Source: Pseudomonas sp. KUIN-1 (GTDB taxonomy: Bacteria > Pseudomonadota > Gammaproteobacteria > Pseudomonadales > Pseudomonadaceae). From it: a DNA stretch of 64,000 nt. Each line of letters opens with the position of its first letter. The first letter of the stretch is position 1. The notes under the pieces are model-generated. The model was not told the DNA's origin and ran no database searches. It saw only the letters and a program-made list of their open reading frames with translations. The DNA lies in the NCBI RefSeq assembly GCF_009176725.1, contig NZ_AP020337.1:682001-746000 (forward strand), written 5' to 3'. Below are positions 41,776 through 51,397 of the stretch, piece after piece. Made by a program: the position numbers and the translations under genes.

Positions 41776-42585
41776 TCAGCTGTCCCGGTAAGCCGGGTCC
41801 TGTTGACGCAGCAGGTCGAGCCGCGCCAGGGTGTCCTGACGGTAGAACGCTTTCAGTTGTTCGTAGACGGCCGGGTAACTGCCGTGCAGCAGGTCGGGCG
41901 CGCTGAAGAAGTATTCGCTGGTCACGGCGAAGAACTCGGCCGGGTCTTCGGCGGCATATGGGTCGATGGCGGGTTCGGCCTCGGGGTTATGGTCCAGTTG
42001 CCGGTTGAGATCATCGAACGCGCTTTGCATGACGCGGGCCCACTCGGTTACCTGCATGTCGCTGTGCAGCGGCGGCAGGCCATTGGCGTCGCCGTTGAGC
42101 ATGTCGAGCTTGTGCGCCAGTTCATGGATCACCAGGTTGTAGCCATCCCAGCCGCCGCTGCTCAATACGCCGGGCCAGGCCAGAATCACTGGGCCCTGCA
42201 GCCAGGCTTCGCCGCTGTGCTCACCATCCCACTCGTGTTCGACGCCGCTGGCATCGCGATGGCGCTGCGGGCTGACGAAGTCGTCGGGGTACAACACGAT
42301 TTCATGAAAACCCTGATACCAGTTCAGTTCGCCGAGGTTCAGCAGCGGCAGCTGCGCCTGGGCGGCGAGAAACAGCCGCTGTTCGTCATCCAGATCAACG
42401 CCCGGCAGCGCGCTGAGGTGTTTGTCATGCAGAAACAGCACGCAGGCGTCACGCAGTTGCGCGTGCTGCCCGTTGCCCAGGCCATCGAGGATCGGCAGAC
42501 GTGCGCAGACGTTCTGCCATAGCTCTTCAGCAACCGGGTGTCGGGCCAGCGTGCGCTGCCTGCGCCAGTGGCTGAATGACCACAT
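41776..42585 (-). CDS. MtfA-type zinc peptidase (M90 family)
   Basis: The protein is 269 aa, the usual MtfA length. The zinc motif HExxH appears as VIHELAHKLDMLNG, with a further acidic ligand region EFFAVTSEYFF. In E. coli MtfA is an aminopeptidase that binds the Mlc repressor and affects glucose PTS control; that link is not certain in Pseudomonas. It lies 3 bp downstream of the dedA-like gene on the same strand, so they may be co-transcribed. Confidence 0.9.
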   Translation of the reverse strand: MWSFSHWRRQRTLARHPVAEELWQNVCARLPILDGLGNGQHAQLRDACVLFLHDKHLSALPGVDLDDEQRLFLAAQAQLPLLNLGELNWYQGFHEIVLYPDDFVSPQRHRDASGVEHEWDGEHSGEAWLQGPVILAWPGVLSSGGWDGYNLVIHELAHKLDMLNGDANGLPPLHSDMQVTEWARVMQSAFDDLNRQLDHNPEAEPAIDPYAAEDPAEFFAVTSEYFFSAPDLLHGSYPAVYEQLKAFYRQDTLARLDLLRQQDPAYRDS

Positions 42586-42588
42586 GAT

Positions 42589-43236
42589 TCAGCGCGCGTC
42601 GACCGGACGCGCGGTGCGGCTGCGCACCACGCCAATGACCATCGGCACCAGCGACAGCAGGATGATTGCCAGTACCAGAAAGGTCAGGTTGTGCTTGATG
42701 AATGGCACGTTGCCGAAGAAGAAGCCCAGTGTCACCAGGCTGCCGACCCACAGCACCGAGCCCAGCACGCTGAAGCCCACGAAGCGTGGATAGGACATTC
42801 TGCCGACGCCCGCGACGAAGGGCGCGAAGGTGCGGATAATCGGCAGGAAGCGCGCCAGCGTGACGGTCTTGCCGCCGTGGCGTGCGTAGAAATTCTGGGT
42901 GCGCAGCAGGTAGTCGCGGCGGAAGATTCGCGATGACGAATTGCTGAACAGTTTTTCGCCGACCGTGCGGCCAATCACGTAGTTGGTGCTGTCGCCCAGA
43001 ATCGCTGCGAGCATCAGCAACCCGGCCAGCAGGACCGGGTCCATGCCGCCGCCAGCAGCCACGGCGCCAGCGATGAACAGCAGCGAGTCGCCCGGCAGGA
43101 AGGGCATGATCACCAGTCCGGTCTCGCAGAAAATCACCAGAAACAGAATCGCATAGACCCATGTACCGTAGTTGGTCACCAACAGGTCAAGGTAAACGTC
43201 GAGATGCAGAATAAGGTCGAGCGGGTTGAATTCCAT
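42589..43236 (-). CDS. DedA family membrane protein
   Basis: The protein is 215 aa from the ATG at 43236, preceded by AGGTG. A longer frame upstream lacks family similarity. Conserved DedA blocks are present: ETGLVIMPFLPGDSLLF with Glu and Asp, and ARFLPIIRTFAPFVAGVGRM with the essential Arg pair. Four or five membrane segments are visible. DedA proteins are inner-membrane and act in lipid (undecaprenyl phosphate) recycling and proton-motive-force maintenance. Confidence 0.93.
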   Translation of the reverse strand: MEFNPLDLILHLDVYLDLLVTNYGTWVYAILFLVIFCETGLVIMPFLPGDSLLFIAGAVAAGGGMDPVLLAGLLMLAAILGDSTNYVIGRTVGEKLFSNSSSRIFRRDYLLRTQNFYARHGGKTVTLARFLPIIRTFAPFVAGVGRMSYPRFVGFSVLGSVLWVGSLVTLGFFFGNVPFIKHNLTFLVLAIILLSLVPMVIGVVRSRTARPVDAR

Positions 43237-43404
43237 TAAGGCACCTGAGGCGAGAACCCTGTCCGGGGTCGCATGCGGAAGAAACGACTGCGCGGCATTA
43301 TAGAAGCAGAATGCGCAGAAGGGGTTTTGGAATAAACGGCGGGGTTGAATGGGAGGGCGCAGTACAGTCTTGGGGAGGGAAGAGCGGGCCGCAATATTCA
43401 TCCG

Positions 43405-43467
43405 GGCTTATGCCGCAAGCCGGGAGGGTTAGGCGAATCTGCCCGGCGGCTGTGAACGGCATAAGCC
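43405..43467. repeat. Nested long-range inverted repeat between eutC and dedA
   Basis: GGCTTATGCCG (43405-43415) pairs perfectly with CGGCATAAGCC (43457-43467). Inside it GCCGGG (43419-43424) pairs with CCCGGC (43442-43447). Together they form a two-storey hairpin in the 241-bp gap downstream of eutC and upstream of the dedA-like gene. It has no T tract. It may be an RNA structure or terminator. It does not match the REP families elsewhere in the window. Confidence 0.5.
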
Positions 43468-43477
43468 AGTGTGGTGC

Positions 43478-44341
43478 CTAGTGTGGCGCGGCAGGGCCGT
43501 CGAGCAGGAAGTTGCCGATGGGTTTGTCTGAATGATCGCCAGCGCCGTCTGATTCCAGAGTCTGCAGTTCAGCCTCGTCTTTCAGGTTGACCCCGGAAAT
43601 CTGCCGCCTGCAGGCCTCGCGCATCAGGTACAGCAGCCGATGAGCGGCCATGCCGTAGCTCAAGCCTTCCAGGCGAACATTGGAAATACAGTTGCGGTGC
43701 GCATCGTTCAGCCCGACCTTCGGCGCATAGGTGAAGTACAGGCCCAGACTGTCGGGGGAGCTGAGACCGGGGCGCTCGCCGATCAGAATGACCACCATCT
43801 TCGCACCGAGCAGTTCACCGACCTCATCGGCCACGGCGACGCGGCCCTGCTCGACCATGATCACTGGCGACAGCGACCAGCCCTCGGCGCTGGCCTGTTC
43901 TTCCAGGCGAATGAGGAAAGGCACCGCATGCCGATGCACCGCCAGGGCGGACAGACCGTCGGCGACGACTATTGCCAGATCGAGACCGCCCGGATGAGCC
44001 GCGGCGTAGTCGCGCAACGTCTGCGCTGATTCGTCATTCAGGCGACGGCCCAGGTCCGGGCGCTGCAGGTAGCTGTCCCGGTCGGCGGCGGCGCTGTGCA
44101 GCAACAGGGTTTCACGGCCTTTTTCGGTCAGTTGTGCGCTGATCGCGGCATGGTCGAAGGCCAGATGCACTGCATCGCGTGCCTGCGCATGGGCGGCTTG
44201 AAAGTCCAGCTGCGCAGAGGTCGGCAGGCTGGTACCGGTACGCCCCAGCGCGATGCGCGCAGGGGGCAGGCGGCGCAGTTCCAGCCATGGATTGGCGGGG
44301 ACGGCGCTGTCTTGTAGTTCGTTCATCGGCTCGTCACTCAT
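43478..44341 (-). CDS. eutC: Ethanolamine ammonia-lyase light chain
   Basis: The protein is 287 aa. Conserved EutC blocks are [37 protein letters not shown] and [18 protein letters not shown]. It overlaps eutB by 4 bp (ATGA). With EutB it forms the adenosylcobalamin-dependent lyase that converts ethanolamine to acetaldehyde and ammonia. No microcompartment genes are nearby, as expected for the short Pseudomonas pathway. Confidence 0.96.
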   Translation of the reverse strand: MSDEPMNELQDSAVPANPWLELRRLPPARIALGRTGTSLPTSAQLDFQAAHAQARDAVHLAFDHAAISAQLTEKGRETLLLHSAAADRDSYLQRPDLGRRLNDESAQTLRDYAAAHPGGLDLAIVVADGLSALAVHRHAVPFLIRLEEQASAEGWSLSPVIMVEQGRVAVADEVGELLGAKMVVILIGERPGLSSPDSLGLYFTYAPKVGLNDAHRNCISNVRLEGLSYGMAAHRLLYLMREACRRQISGVNLKDEAELQTLESDGAGDHSDKPIGNFLLDGPAAPH

Positions 44342-45732
44342 GCTAGATGCGCCAGCGCCTGACGGAAGGCCGGCGGCAGGCTGTCGCCGAAGCGCACACG
44401 GCCGTCGGCCTGGGTGAAGATGCCCATTTTTTCCAGCCAGGCTTCGTATTCCGGCGCAGGACGCAGGCCCAGGCTTTGTCTGGCGTACAGCGCGTCGTGG
44501 AACGAGGTGGTCTGGTAGTTGAGCATGATGTCGTCGGAACCGGGGATGCCCATGATGAAGTTGATCCCCGCGACGCCCAGCAGGGTCAGCAGGGTGTCCA
44601 TATCGTCCTGATCGGCCTCTGCGTGGTTGGTGTAGCAGATGTCACAGCCCATCGGCACGCCGAGCAGCTTGCCGCAGAAGTGATCCTCCAGACCGGCGCG
44701 GATGATCTGTTTGCCGTTGTACAGGTACTCGGGGCCGATGAAACCGACCACGGTGTTGACCAGAAACGGGTTGAAATGCCGGGCGACGGCGTAGGCGCGG
44801 GTCTCGCAGGTCTGCTGGTCGACGCCATGGTGGGCGTTGGCCGACAGCGCGCTGCCTTGCCCGGTCTCGAAATACATCAGGTTCTGCCCGAGGGTGCCGC
44901 GGTTCAGGCTCAGGCCCGCTTCATAGCCTTCCTGCAACAGCTTGAGGCTGATGCCGAAGCTGGCGTTGGCGGCTTCAGTGCCGGTGATCGACTGAAACAC
45001 CAGGTCGACCGGCACGCCACGGTTGATCACTTCAATGGAGGTGGTGACGTGGGTCAGTACGCAGGACTGGGTCGGTATTTCATAGCGCTGAACAATGGCG
45101 TCGAGCATTTCCAGCAGGGCGACGATGGACGAGGTGCTGTCGGTGGCCGGGTTGATGCCGATCATGGCATCGCCGTTGCCGTACAGCAGGCCGTCGAGCA
45201 CGCTGGCGGCAATGCCGGATGGGTCGTCGGTGGGGTGATTGGGTTGCAGGCGTGTCGACAGCCGGCCGCGCAGGCCCATGGTGTTACGGAAGCGCGTCAC
45301 CACCCGGATTTTCTGCGCCACCAGCACCAGATCCTGCACGCGCATGATCTTTGAAACGGCGGCAGCCATTTCCGGGGTCAGGCCGGGGCCCAGTGCGCGC
45401 AGACTGGTTTCGTCAGCCTTGTCGCTGAGCAGCCAGTCGCGAAAGCCGCCGACTGTCAGATGACTGACCGGAGCGAACGCCAGTTTGTCGTGGGTATCAA
45501 TGATCAGCCGGGTGACTTCGTCCTGTTCATAGGGAATCAGGGCTTCTTCAAGAAAGTGCTTGAGCGGAATATTCGCCAGCGCCGTTTGCGCGGCGACCCG
45601 TTCGCCGTCGTTCTGCGCAGCGACTTCGGCCAGGTAATCACCGGAGCGCGCAGGACTGGCCTTGGCCATGACTTCTTTGAGGCTGTCGAAGCGGTACGTC
45701 TGCGCACCGACAGAATGGGAAAAGCTCGCCAT
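44338..45732 (-). CDS. eutB: Ethanolamine ammonia-lyase heavy chain
   Basis: The protein is 464 aa, the normal EutB length. It shows family blocks such as [35 protein letters not shown] and [18 protein letters not shown]. It is the catalytic subunit of the B12-dependent lyase. In P. aeruginosa a permease gene (eutP) lies immediately upstream of eutB; here the upstream 430 bp contain only REPIN-type repeats. Confidence 0.96.
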   Translation of the reverse strand: MASFSHSVGAQTYRFDSLKEVMAKASPARSGDYLAEVAAQNDGERVAAQTALANIPLKHFLEEALIPYEQDEVTRLIIDTHDKLAFAPVSHLTVGGFRDWLLSDKADETSLRALGPGLTPEMAAAVSKIMRVQDLVLVAQKIRVVTRFRNTMGLRGRLSTRLQPNHPTDDPSGIAASVLDGLLYGNGDAMIGINPATDSTSSIVALLEMLDAIVQRYEIPTQSCVLTHVTTSIEVINRGVPVDLVFQSITGTEAANASFGISLKLLQEGYEAGLSLNRGTLGQNLMYFETGQGSALSANAHHGVDQQTCETRAYAVARHFNPFLVNTVVGFIGPEYLYNGKQIIRAGLEDHFCGKLLGVPMGCDICYTNHAEADQDDMDTLLTLLGVAGINFIMGIPGSDDIMLNYQTTSFHDALYARQSLGLRPAPEYEAWLEKMGIFTQADGRVRFGDSLPPAFRQALAHLA

Positions 45733-45982
45733 ACAGATTCTCCATGACGTCGCGCTGTTCGCGTCGGACGTGGTCTTTCGGTCGAACCAGTGACGTCCCG
45801 GTTCAAACGACTATGGGAAGCAACGTAAGCAATTAATACTCCATCCCGACCGGGAGTGCGAGTTTGCAGGCGTAAACGGATTAGTCCAGGGCAGGATACA
45901 TCACGCCGCAGCGTTAAGCCGGGGCGTGATGCACAGGGTTGGTGCGTGATGTGTTTTTTGTTACCGCGCAATAGGGCTCGGT

Positions 45983-46130
45983 GCTATACACAAGTCCGCT
46001 TTTGATTCTGGCCGAAGGCCGTGGGAGCGAACTTGTTCGCGAAAGGGCCAGTACATTCTCCAGGAAGGTATAGTCCGAACTACCGTCTTCGCGGACAAGC
46101 GAAGCGTCGCCCGGTCCGCTCCTACAGGGG
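45983..46130. repeat. REPIN-type repeat between eutB and the aldehyde dehydrogenase
   Basis: The left arm carries tttgattctggccgaaggcc followed by gtgggagcgaacttgttcgcg. The right arm carries cggacaagcgaagcgtcgcc and ccgctcctac, roughly its inverse. The same family, with longer arms, is at 50200-50389. The rest of the 45733-46162 gap shows no gene. Confidence 0.7.
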
Positions 46131-46162
46131 CGTGTTCCAACCTGAGCAGCGGACCTGAATAC

Positions 46163-47683
46163 CTAGAAGAAACCCAGCGGGTTGGTGTCGTAGCTCACCA
46201 GCAGGTTTTTGGTCTGCTGATAATGCTCAAGCGCGATTTTGTGGGTTTCGCGGCCGACGCCGGATTTCTTGTAGCCACCGAACGCGGCGTGTGCCGGGTA
46301 CAGGTGGTAGCAGTTGGTCCACACGCGTCCGGCCTTGATCGCCCGGCCCACGCGGTAGGCGCGGTTGATGTCGCGGGTCCACAGGCCTGCGCCCAGGCCG
46401 AACTCGGTATCGTTGGCGATGGCCACGGCTTCGGCTTCGTCCTTGAAGGTCGTGACGCTGACCACCGGGCCGAAGATCTCTTCCTGGAACACGCGCATTT
46501 TGTTATTGCCTTTGAGCAGCGTCGGCTGGATGTAGTAGCCGGTGGACAGGCTGCCCTCCAGCTTCTCCACTTTACCGCCGGTCAACAGTTCGGCGCCTTC
46601 GCCCTTGGCGATGTCCAGGTACGAAAGAATCTTGTCGAATTGTTGCTCGGATGCCTGGGCGCCGACCATGGTGTCTGTGTCCAGCGGGTCGCCGCGTTTG
46701 ATCTTCTCGACCTTGCGCAGCACCGCTTCCATGAACTGTGGATAGATCGACTCCTGCACCAGCGCGCGGGACGGGCAGGTGCAGACTTCGCCCTGATTGA
46801 AGAACGCCATGACCAGGCCTTCAGCGGCCTTGTCGATGAACTCCGGCTCGGCGCTCATGATGTCTTCGAAGAAGATGTTCGGTGACTTGCCGCCCAGTTC
46901 CACGGTGGACGGGATGATGTTGTCCGCCGCCAGTTTCATGATGTGCGAGCCGACCGGTGTCGAGCCGGTGAAGGCAATCTTGGCGATACGTTTGCTGCTG
47001 GCCAGCGCTTCACCCGCCTCGCGGCCATAACCCTGCACGATGTTCAGCACGCCGGGAGGCAGCAGGTCGCCGATCAGTTCGATCAGCACGCTGATGCCCA
47101 GCGGCGTCTGCTCGGCAGGTTTGAGCACGATGCAATTACCGGCCGCCAGCGCAGGGGCGAGTTTCCAGGCCGCCATCAGGAGCGGGAAGTTCCACGGGAT
47201 GATCTGCCCGACCACGCCCAGCGGCTCATGAATGTGATAGGCCACGGTATTGCCGTCGATTTCGGCGGCGCTGCCTTCCTGCGCGCGCAGCACGCCGGCG
47301 AAGTAGCGGAAATGGTCGGCGGCCAGCGGGATATCGGCGTTGAGGGTTTCGCGGATCGCTTTGCCGTTGTCCCAGGTTTCGGTGATGGCCAGGACTTCCA
47401 GATTGGCTTCGATGCGATCGGCAATCTTCAGCAGGACCAGCGAGCGGGCCTGTACCGAGGTCGAGCCCCAGGCTGCAGCGGCGGCGTGCGCAGCGTCGAG
47501 TGCCTTGTCGATGTCTTCGGCGGTGGAGCGCGGAAATTCTGCGATGGCCTTGCCGGTGACCGGCGAGGTGTTGGTGAAGTACTGGCCTTTGACCGGCGCG
47601 ACGAACTCGCCACCGATGTAGTTACCGTAGCGTTCCTTGAAGTTGACGATGGCGCCTTCGGTACCGGGATGAGCGTAACGCAT
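46163..47683 (-). CDS. exaC: NAD-dependent aldehyde dehydrogenase (ExaC/AcoD type)
   Basis: The protein is 506 aa from the ATG at 47683, with AGGAG 7 bp upstream. Longer in-frame starts lack a ribosome binding site. Catalytic Glu lies in VELGGKSPN and Cys in [12 protein letters not shown]. The start [21 protein letters not shown] is characteristic of the ExaC/AcoD acetaldehyde dehydrogenases. With EutBC it would oxidise the acetaldehyde formed from ethanolamine to acetate. The symbol follows Pseudomonas usage and is probable, not proven. Confidence 0.9.
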   Translation of the reverse strand: MRYAHPGTEGAIVNFKERYGNYIGGEFVAPVKGQYFTNTSPVTGKAIAEFPRSTAEDIDKALDAAHAAAAAWGSTSVQARSLVLLKIADRIEANLEVLAITETWDNGKAIRETLNADIPLAADHFRYFAGVLRAQEGSAAEIDGNTVAYHIHEPLGVVGQIIPWNFPLLMAAWKLAPALAAGNCIVLKPAEQTPLGISVLIELIGDLLPPGVLNIVQGYGREAGEALASSKRIAKIAFTGSTPVGSHIMKLAADNIIPSTVELGGKSPNIFFEDIMSAEPEFIDKAAEGLVMAFFNQGEVCTCPSRALVQESIYPQFMEAVLRKVEKIKRGDPLDTDTMVGAQASEQQFDKILSYLDIAKGEGAELLTGGKVEKLEGSLSTGYYIQPTLLKGNNKMRVFQEEIFGPVVSVTTFKDEAEAVAIANDTEFGLGAGLWTRDINRAYRVGRAIKAGRVWTNCYHLYPAHAAFGGYKKSGVGRETHKIALEHYQQTKNLLVSYDTNPLGFF

Positions 47684-47908
47684 GGTATGTCTCCTGGTTC
47701 TTGTTGTGAGGGAGTCTGTGTCGATTCTGCTTTCGGGTATCTGGCAACGAGCGTTCAAGAATAGGCCATTTGCATTCGGCCGTGGCTAGGACTTTAGGCT
47801 TATCTGCCGGGCATTGAAATGGGGCGTACGCGCAAGACGACGGACAAACTCAGGGTGCCATTTCACCGTCCCTACGTTAACCTGCGCAGATGTTCTGAGA
47901 GGTTGGTC

Positions 47909-49258
47909 ATGCATATTCATATCCTTGGTATCTGCGGCACGTTCATGGGGTCTCTGGCGGTGCTCGCCAAAGCGTTGGGGCACCGGGTCACGGGCTCCGA
48001 CGCCAACGTCTATCCACCGATGAGCACCCAGTTGCAGGCGCAGGGCATCGAGCTGACCCAAGGCTATGATCCCGTGCAACTGATCCCCGCGCCGGACCTG
48101 GTAGTGGTCGGCAACGCGCTGTCGCGTGGCAACCCGGCGGTTGAATATGTGCTCAACACAGGTTTGCCGTATGTGTCTGGCCCGCAGTGGCTGGCGGACC
48201 ATGTGCTGCAAGGCCGCTGGGTACTGGCCGTGGCCGGCACGCACGGCAAGACCACCACCAGCAGCATGCTGGCCTGGGTGCTGGAACACGCGGGCATGAG
48301 CCCCGGCTTCCTGATCGGTGGCATCCCGCAGAACTTCGCCGTGTCGGCACGTCTGGGCGAGACCCCGTTCTTTGTGGTCGAGGCCGATGAATACGACAGC
48401 GCGTTCTTCGACAAACGCTCCAAGTTCGTCCACTACCGTCCGCGGACAGCGATTCTCAACAATCTTGAGTTCGATCATGCCGACATCTTCCCCGACCTGC
48501 CGGCCATCGAACGTCAGTTTCACCATCTGGTGCGTACCATTCCGAGCGAAGGCCTGGTGATCCATCCGACGACCGAGCCGGCGTTGTCGCGGGTCATCGA
48601 GATGGGCTGCTGGACGCCGGTACAGACCACGGGCCAGAACGGTCAGTGGCAGGCACGGCTGTTGAGCGAAGACGGCTCGCGCTTTGAAGTGCTGTTCGAA
48701 GGCGAACTTCAGGGCGCCGTCGACTGGGACATGACCGGTCAGCACAACGTGGCCAACGCCCTGGCGACACTGGCAGCCGCTCGCCATGTGGGCGTCGTGC
48801 CGTTGCTGGGGGTGCAGGCGCTCAGTGCGTTCAAGAGCGTCAAGCGGCGCATGGAAAAGGTCGCCGACGTGCGCGGCATCACTATTTATGATGACTTCGC
48901 CCATCACCCCACGGCTATCGCCACCACACTGGACGGCCTGCGCAAGAAGGTCGGTGATGCGTCGATCATTGCGGTCGTCGAGCCGCGCTCCAACTCGATG
49001 AAGCTTGGCGCGCATCGCGACGGCCTGCGGGAAAGCGTGGGTCAGGCGGATCAGGTGGTCTGGTATGCGCCCCCCAATCTGGGCTGGGATCTGGCGGCAA
49101 CAGTCGCGGGAGGCACTGTGCCTGCGTTGGTCTGTGATTCCCTTGAGGCAATCATCGCCCAGGTCAAAAGCCAGGCGCAGCCCGGTACGCACATCGTGAT
49201 CATGAGCAACGGCGGCTTTGGCGGCCTGCATGGCAAGCTGGCGGAGGCGCTTAAATGA
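47909..49258 (+). CDS. mpl: UDP-N-acetylmuramate:L-Ala-gamma-D-Glu-meso-DAP ligase
   Basis: The protein is 449 aa from ATG 47909 ([20 protein letters not shown]). The Mur-ligase ATP loop is [12 protein letters not shown], and [21 protein letters not shown] is diagnostic of Mpl against MurC. It recycles murein tripeptide by ligating it to UDP-MurNAc. It overlaps ubiX by 4 bp. It is divergent from the aldehyde dehydrogenase gene, 225 bp away. Confidence 0.96.
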   Translation: MHIHILGICGTFMGSLAVLAKALGHRVTGSDANVYPPMSTQLQAQGIELTQGYDPVQLIPAPDLVVVGNALSRGNPAVEYVLNTGLPYVSGPQWLADHVLQGRWVLAVAGTHGKTTTSSMLAWVLEHAGMSPGFLIGGIPQNFAVSARLGETPFFVVEADEYDSAFFDKRSKFVHYRPRTAILNNLEFDHADIFPDLPAIERQFHHLVRTIPSEGLVIHPTTEPALSRVIEMGCWTPVQTTGQNGQWQARLLSEDGSRFEVLFEGELQGAVDWDMTGQHNVANALATLAAARHVGVVPLLGVQALSAFKSVKRRMEKVADVRGITIYDDFAHHPTAIATTLDGLRKKVGDASIIAVVEPRSNSMKLGAHRDGLRESVGQADQVVWYAPPNLGWDLAATVAGGTVPALVCDSLEAIIAQVKSQAQPGTHIVIMSNGGFGGLHGKLAEALK

Positions 49259-49884
49259 GCGGCCCGGAGCGCGTTACGGTTGCCATGACCGGCGCTTCCG
49301 GCGCGCCATATGGCCTGCGCCTGCTGGATTGTCTGGTGCGTGAGGACCGGGAGGTACATTTCCTGATCTCCAAGGCGGCGCAACTGGTGATGGCCACCGA
49401 GACCGACGTACGCCTGCCGCCCAAGGCGATGATGATGCAGGCGTTTCTGACGGAGTACACCGGTGCGTCTGCCGGGCAGATTCGTGTCTATGGGCGCGAT
49501 GACTGGATGTCGCCAGTGGCCTCCGGCTCGGGTGCGCCGAGCGCGATGGTGGTGGTGCCGTGTTCCACCGGTTCGCTGTCGGCGATCGCCACCGGGGCCT
49601 GCAACAACCTGATCGAGCGCGCCGCTGACGTGACGCTGAAGGAGCGACGCCAGTTGATTCTGGTGCCGCGCGAAGCGCCGTATTCCAGCATTCATCTGGA
49701 ACACATGCTCAAGCTGTCGAACATGGGTGCAGTGATTTTGCCGGCGTCTCCCGGCTTTTATCACCAGCCGCAGACCATCGACGACCTGGTGGACTTTGTC
49801 GTTGCGCGGATCCTCAATCTGCTGAATATCCCTCAGGACATGCTGCCGCGCTGGGGCGAACACCATATTGGCAGCGATGAATAA
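49255..49884 (+). CDS. ubiX: Flavin prenyltransferase
   Basis: The protein is 209 aa. The start [20 protein letters not shown] and the block [27 protein letters not shown] match UbiX. It makes prenylated FMN, the cofactor of the UbiD decarboxylase in ubiquinone synthesis. It overlaps mpl by 4 bp and the next lipoprotein gene by 8 bp. Confidence 0.96.
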   Translation: MSGPERVTVAMTGASGAPYGLRLLDCLVREDREVHFLISKAAQLVMATETDVRLPPKAMMMQAFLTEYTGASAGQIRVYGRDDWMSPVASGSGAPSAMVVVPCSTGSLSAIATGACNNLIERAADVTLKERRQLILVPREAPYSSIHLEHMLKLSNMGAVILPASPGFYHQPQTIDDLVDFVVARILNLLNIPQDMLPRWGEHHIGSDE

Positions 49885-50161
49885 GCTGCTGCTGGTCGCG
49901 CTTGCGCTGGCGCTGACCGGCTGCGCAACGGCACGCACGCTCAATGCGGCCAAACCGGGCGCGCCGGTGGTGTATGCCGGTACGCGCTTGAATATGTATG
50001 CGCTGCAGGGTGGTTGCTGTGCCGCCGACCGATTCGGTGCACAAGCTCCCAGCTACCCTGGCCTTGACCTGCCGGGCAGTGCGCTGCTCGACACCCTGCT
50101 GCTGCCACTGTCATTGCTGACGGCCGCGGGACTGGGGGTTCAGGCTACGGGCGGGCTTTAA
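49877..50161 (+). CDS. Small lipoprotein, YceK/YidQ family
   Basis: The protein is 94 aa from ATG 49877, overlapping the end of ubiX. The signal peptide ends in the lipobox LTGC, so the mature protein is lipid-anchored. The family (DUF1375) has the conserved tail [21 protein letters not shown]. Function is unknown. It probably shares a transcript with mpl and ubiX. Confidence 0.88.
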   Translation: MNKLLLVALALALTGCATARTLNAAKPGAPVVYAGTRLNMYALQGGCCAADRFGAQAPSYPGLDLPGSALLDTLLLPLSLLTAAGLGVQATGGL

Positions 50162-50199
50162 TGTGACGCAGATCATTCCCATGCGGAGCTGATCGTTAT

Positions 50200-50389
50200 A
50201 TACAAATCTGCTTTTGATTCTGGCCGCAGGCCGTAGGAGCAAGCCGGGCGACGCATCGCTTGTTCGCGAAAGGGGCGGTATGATCGCCGAAAATGTACCG
50301 TCTGAAACATCGCATTCGCGAACAAGCGAAGCGTCGCCCGGTTCGCTCCTACGGCCTCCGGCCAGAATCAAAATCGGACTTGTGTTTAA
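50200..50389. repeat. Long-armed REPIN after the ubiX operon
   Basis: The left arm (~50200-50270) and right arm (~50316-50389) are inverted copies about 70 bases long with few mismatches. They share ttttgattctggccg, ggccgtaggagc, gggcgacgc and cttgttcgcgaa. A short spacer lies between. The same units occur at 45983-46130. It would form a large cruciform or RNA hairpin and may terminate transcription from both sides. Bases 50391-50419 carry a piece of the other REP family. Confidence 0.8.
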
Positions 50390-50436
50390 AGATGAGCGCG
50401 GAGCGTGGGGACGATCATCGCTGAGCCTCGGCGAAC

Positions 50437-51078
50437 CTACTTGCCCAGCTTGCGCAGCTCATCCGATTCGACGATCCGTTCGCCGTTCTGCTCTTCCAGC
50501 GCCAGCCGCCACAGGGCGCGGGCCAGGTGGCAGGCTTCGATGGCGCCGTATTTGCCGGGGATCAGTTTGGCGATAGGTGCCGCCAGTTGCTCGACCCAAC
50601 GGGTTTCAGGACGGCTGCCCACCAGCAGGGAAGGGCGGGCGATGGTCAGTTGCGGCCAGCCCTGGGCACGAAGCGCCTGTTCCATTTCGCCTTTGACGCG
50701 GTTGTAGAAGGTGCTGGACTGCGGATCTGCGCCGACTGCGCTGATCACCAGCAAATGGCGAGCGCCGAGCTCGCGGGCGCGGCTGGCGAACGCTGTGACC
50801 ATGTCCAGATCGACCGCCTTGAAGGCGTCCTGCGAGCCCGCCTGTTTGATCGTGGTGCCCAGGCAGCAGAATGCGATGTCCACCCGGCCAGACAGCGTTG
50901 GCAGCAGCGTCGCCAGCTCGCCGACCGGATTTTCCAGGTGCGAGTGTTCGGCCAGCGGCTTGCGCGTCGGTGCCAGCACGCGGGTGACGGTCGGCTCGCT
51001 GAGCAGCCGGTCCAGCAAATGCTCGCCTGTAAGGCCCGTGGCTCCTGCGAGCAGGATGTGTTGCGGCGTCAGGTACAT
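50437..51078 (-). CDS. NAD(P)-binding Rossmann protein (SDR-like, YbjT/HTATIP2 type)
   Basis: The protein is 213 aa. The N-terminus [19 protein letters not shown] is an atypical-SDR GxxGxxG site. [20 protein letters not shown] and [21 protein letters not shown] are typical of the NAD(P)H-binding HTATIP2/YwnB-like group. The YNRVKGE segment supplies the Tyr-Lys pair. The substrate is unknown. It is a single gene between a REPIN and the interrupted C13 peptidase gene. Confidence 0.85.
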   Translation of the reverse strand: MYLTPQHILLAGATGLTGEHLLDRLLSEPTVTRVLAPTRKPLAEHSHLENPVGELATLLPTLSGRVDIAFCCLGTTIKQAGSQDAFKAVDLDMVTAFASRARELGARHLLVISAVGADPQSSTFYNRVKGEMEQALRAQGWPQLTIARPSLLVGSRPETRWVEQLAAPIAKLIPGKYGAIEACHLARALWRLALEEQNGERIVESDELRKLGK

Positions 51079-51103
51079 ATCGTTCTCCTTGATACTGCTA
51101 AGC

Positions 51104-51397
51104 CTAGCGGCTAGTCGAAGTCTTCGCTTCCGTGCGGTTCAACGCCGTGCTCAACGCGCGTTCGGCCTGGCTCTTGCGCAACTGCTGCCAGCGCGCCAGG
51201 ACTCCTTTGGGTGCCCATATCTGCGGTTCGGAGGCCTCGAAGTTGTCTTCGGTCTCACGTTGCGCAACATAGGCCTTCGCTTCGTTGAAAGCGTGTTGCA
51301 GGTCATCGGTTTCGACCAATGCCCTGGCAAATAGTGCATCGCCAAAATAAGTGAAGTCGGCCTCTTCCGAGCAGCCGAACGAGACGCGGTCGGCGCG
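51104..51397 (-). pseudogene. Severed C-terminal part of the C13 peptidase gene
   Basis: The 97 codons after the TAG at 51398-51400 stay in the same frame and read on as coding sequence: RADRVSFGCSEEADFTYFGD and later EASEPQIWAPKGVLARW. This looks like the natural end of the C13 peptidase domain and not an independent gene. An internal ATG/GTG could start a 71-residue product, but no good ribosome binding site is seen. Either the gene is inactivated, the stop is read through, or there is a sequencing error. Confidence 0.7.
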
